Position numbers and translations under genes: made by a program
The notes under the pieces: model-generated
The model's database searches: none
Seen by the model: the letters and a program-made list of their open reading frames with translations, nothing else
What the model was told of the DNA's origin: nothing
In this document: in pieces, positions 5,166 to 5,420 of the stretch
Layout of the letters: every line of letters starts with the position of its first letter
Position numbering within the stretch: the first letter of the stretch is position 1
Source of the DNA: CAYFKJ01 sp964528595
GTDB taxonomy: Bacteria; Pseudomonadota; Alphaproteobacteria; UBA2966
Assembly (NCBI GenBank): GCA_964528595.1
Contig: CAZGTM010000119.1
Span: forward strand, 1 to 5,420
DNA: 5,420 bases
Direction of reading: 5' to 3'

Positions 5166-5187
5166 AAAAGGCGACCCGAAGGCCGCC
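5166..5187 (-). terminator. Intrinsic terminator with UUCG tetraloop, between head and tail modules
   Basis: On the minus strand, a 7-bp stem (5187-5181 with 5176-5170, one G.U) is closed by a C(UUCG)G tetraloop (5180-5177), one of the most stable RNA loops, and followed directly by UUUU (5169-5166). The opposite strand would have a CGAA loop, an A-C mismatch and no U-tract, so the signal points in the minus direction. It would reduce transcription from the head genes into the connector and tail genes. Since those must be expressed, it is probably partial or overcome by late antitermination. Confidence 0.75.
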
Positions 5188-5214
5188 CTATCCCAAAAAA
5201 TATAAATGCTGAAC

Positions 5215-5363
5215 TTAGCCGTTCACGCTGTCCTTCAACGCCCTACCGGCTTTTTCGGCAACGACAGCTTCAAGATCATTGAGGGTTCATCGAATACGCC
5301 TTCAATTCTCGTGTATCTGGCGGCATATTCGACCTTTCTGTTCACACCAAACAGTTTGTACAT
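5215..5363 (-). pseudogene. Small unknown phage protein gene with an apparent single-base frameshift
   Basis: From ATG 5363, preceded by a G-run (5368-5373) that could serve as a ribosome site, the frame reads MYKLFGVNRK... to GVFDE (residue 26). It then continues as a 42-residue protein with a different-looking end (PSMILKLSLPKKPVGR). In the -1 frame, right at that point, the sequence reads TLNDLEAVVAEKAGRALKDSVNG and stops at TAA (5215-5217), with no start codon of its own before it. Joined with one extra base at about 5286-5289 this makes a coherent, acidic-helix-ending protein of about 49 residues. The 149-bp span is one base short of a full frame. No slippery heptamer is present, so a deletion or sequencing error is more likely than programmed shifting. 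I do not recognise the family. Position, between head genes and the head-tail joining gene, suggests a small capsid-region protein. Confidence 0.5.
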
Positions 5364-5420
5364 AAACCCCCCATTTCCCAGATGAACTCGTTAATCGATG
5401 CCCTGAGATGGAGATTATGC
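5364..5420 (-). other. Right edge upstream of the small gene; end of the head region not resolvable
   Basis: In these 57 bases one minus frame closes at once (TAA, 5415-5417), which could be the end of the previous head gene. Another is open from the edge to a TGA at 5342-5344, but its 25 codons look unremarkable. Neither can be assigned to a product. Confidence 0.25.

Noticed and set aside
5206..5385. Plus-strand 59-codon ORF antisense to the small gene
   Set aside because: It has no ribosome site and no recognisable motif, and it overlaps the minus-strand gene with better phage context.

Overview
The window is a piece of the late (virion structural) operon of a tailed phage, most likely a siphovirus-like prophage of a proteobacterium; the protein types (a DUF6441-like connector protein, a compact tape measure, a GTA/lambda-like tail order) suggest an alphaproteobacterial host, but that is inference. 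Most genes read on the minus strand, so the functional order runs from high to low coordinates: end of the head region (5420-5190), a minus-strand intrinsic terminator (5166-5187), head-tail joining protein (4840-5154), DUF6441/gp10-like protein (4153-4800), tail terminator (3020-3454), major tail tube protein (2013-2963), tail assembly chaperone (1513-2016) with a -1 frame extension (to 1217), and tape measure protein (24-1217). Junctions in the tail part are tight: ATGA at 2013-2016 and TGATG at 1215-1219.

One cassette breaks this order. A complete type II toxin-antitoxin pair (RelE/HigB-type toxin 3499-3852, XRE-type antitoxin 3849-4151) sits on the plus strand exactly between the DUF6441 gene and the tail terminator gene. 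It has its own promoter-like sequence, overlapped by a 6+6 bp inverted repeat, and it ends one base from the convergent DUF6441 stop codon. It looks like a phage 'moron': a self-contained gene set lying antisense to the late transcript.

The strongest non-gene signal is in the tail chaperone. A canonical A_AAA_AAC slippery heptamer (1621-1615) lies in the correct frame, followed by a 6-nt spacer and a long imperfect stem-loop (1608-1568). The -1 frame then stays open for 132 codons down to the tape measure start. This is the lambda G/GT arrangement, and the extension carries a cysteine cluster (C-x2-C-x6-C-x11-C) that would be missed if the downstream ORF were annotated from its TTG codon at 1465.

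Two further points: a small gene upstream of the terminator (5215-5363) reads as one protein only if a single-base frameshift is corrected, and the leader of the major tail gene holds two mutually exclusive inverted repeats. No tRNA, rRNA, CRISPR array, IS element or attachment site was seen.
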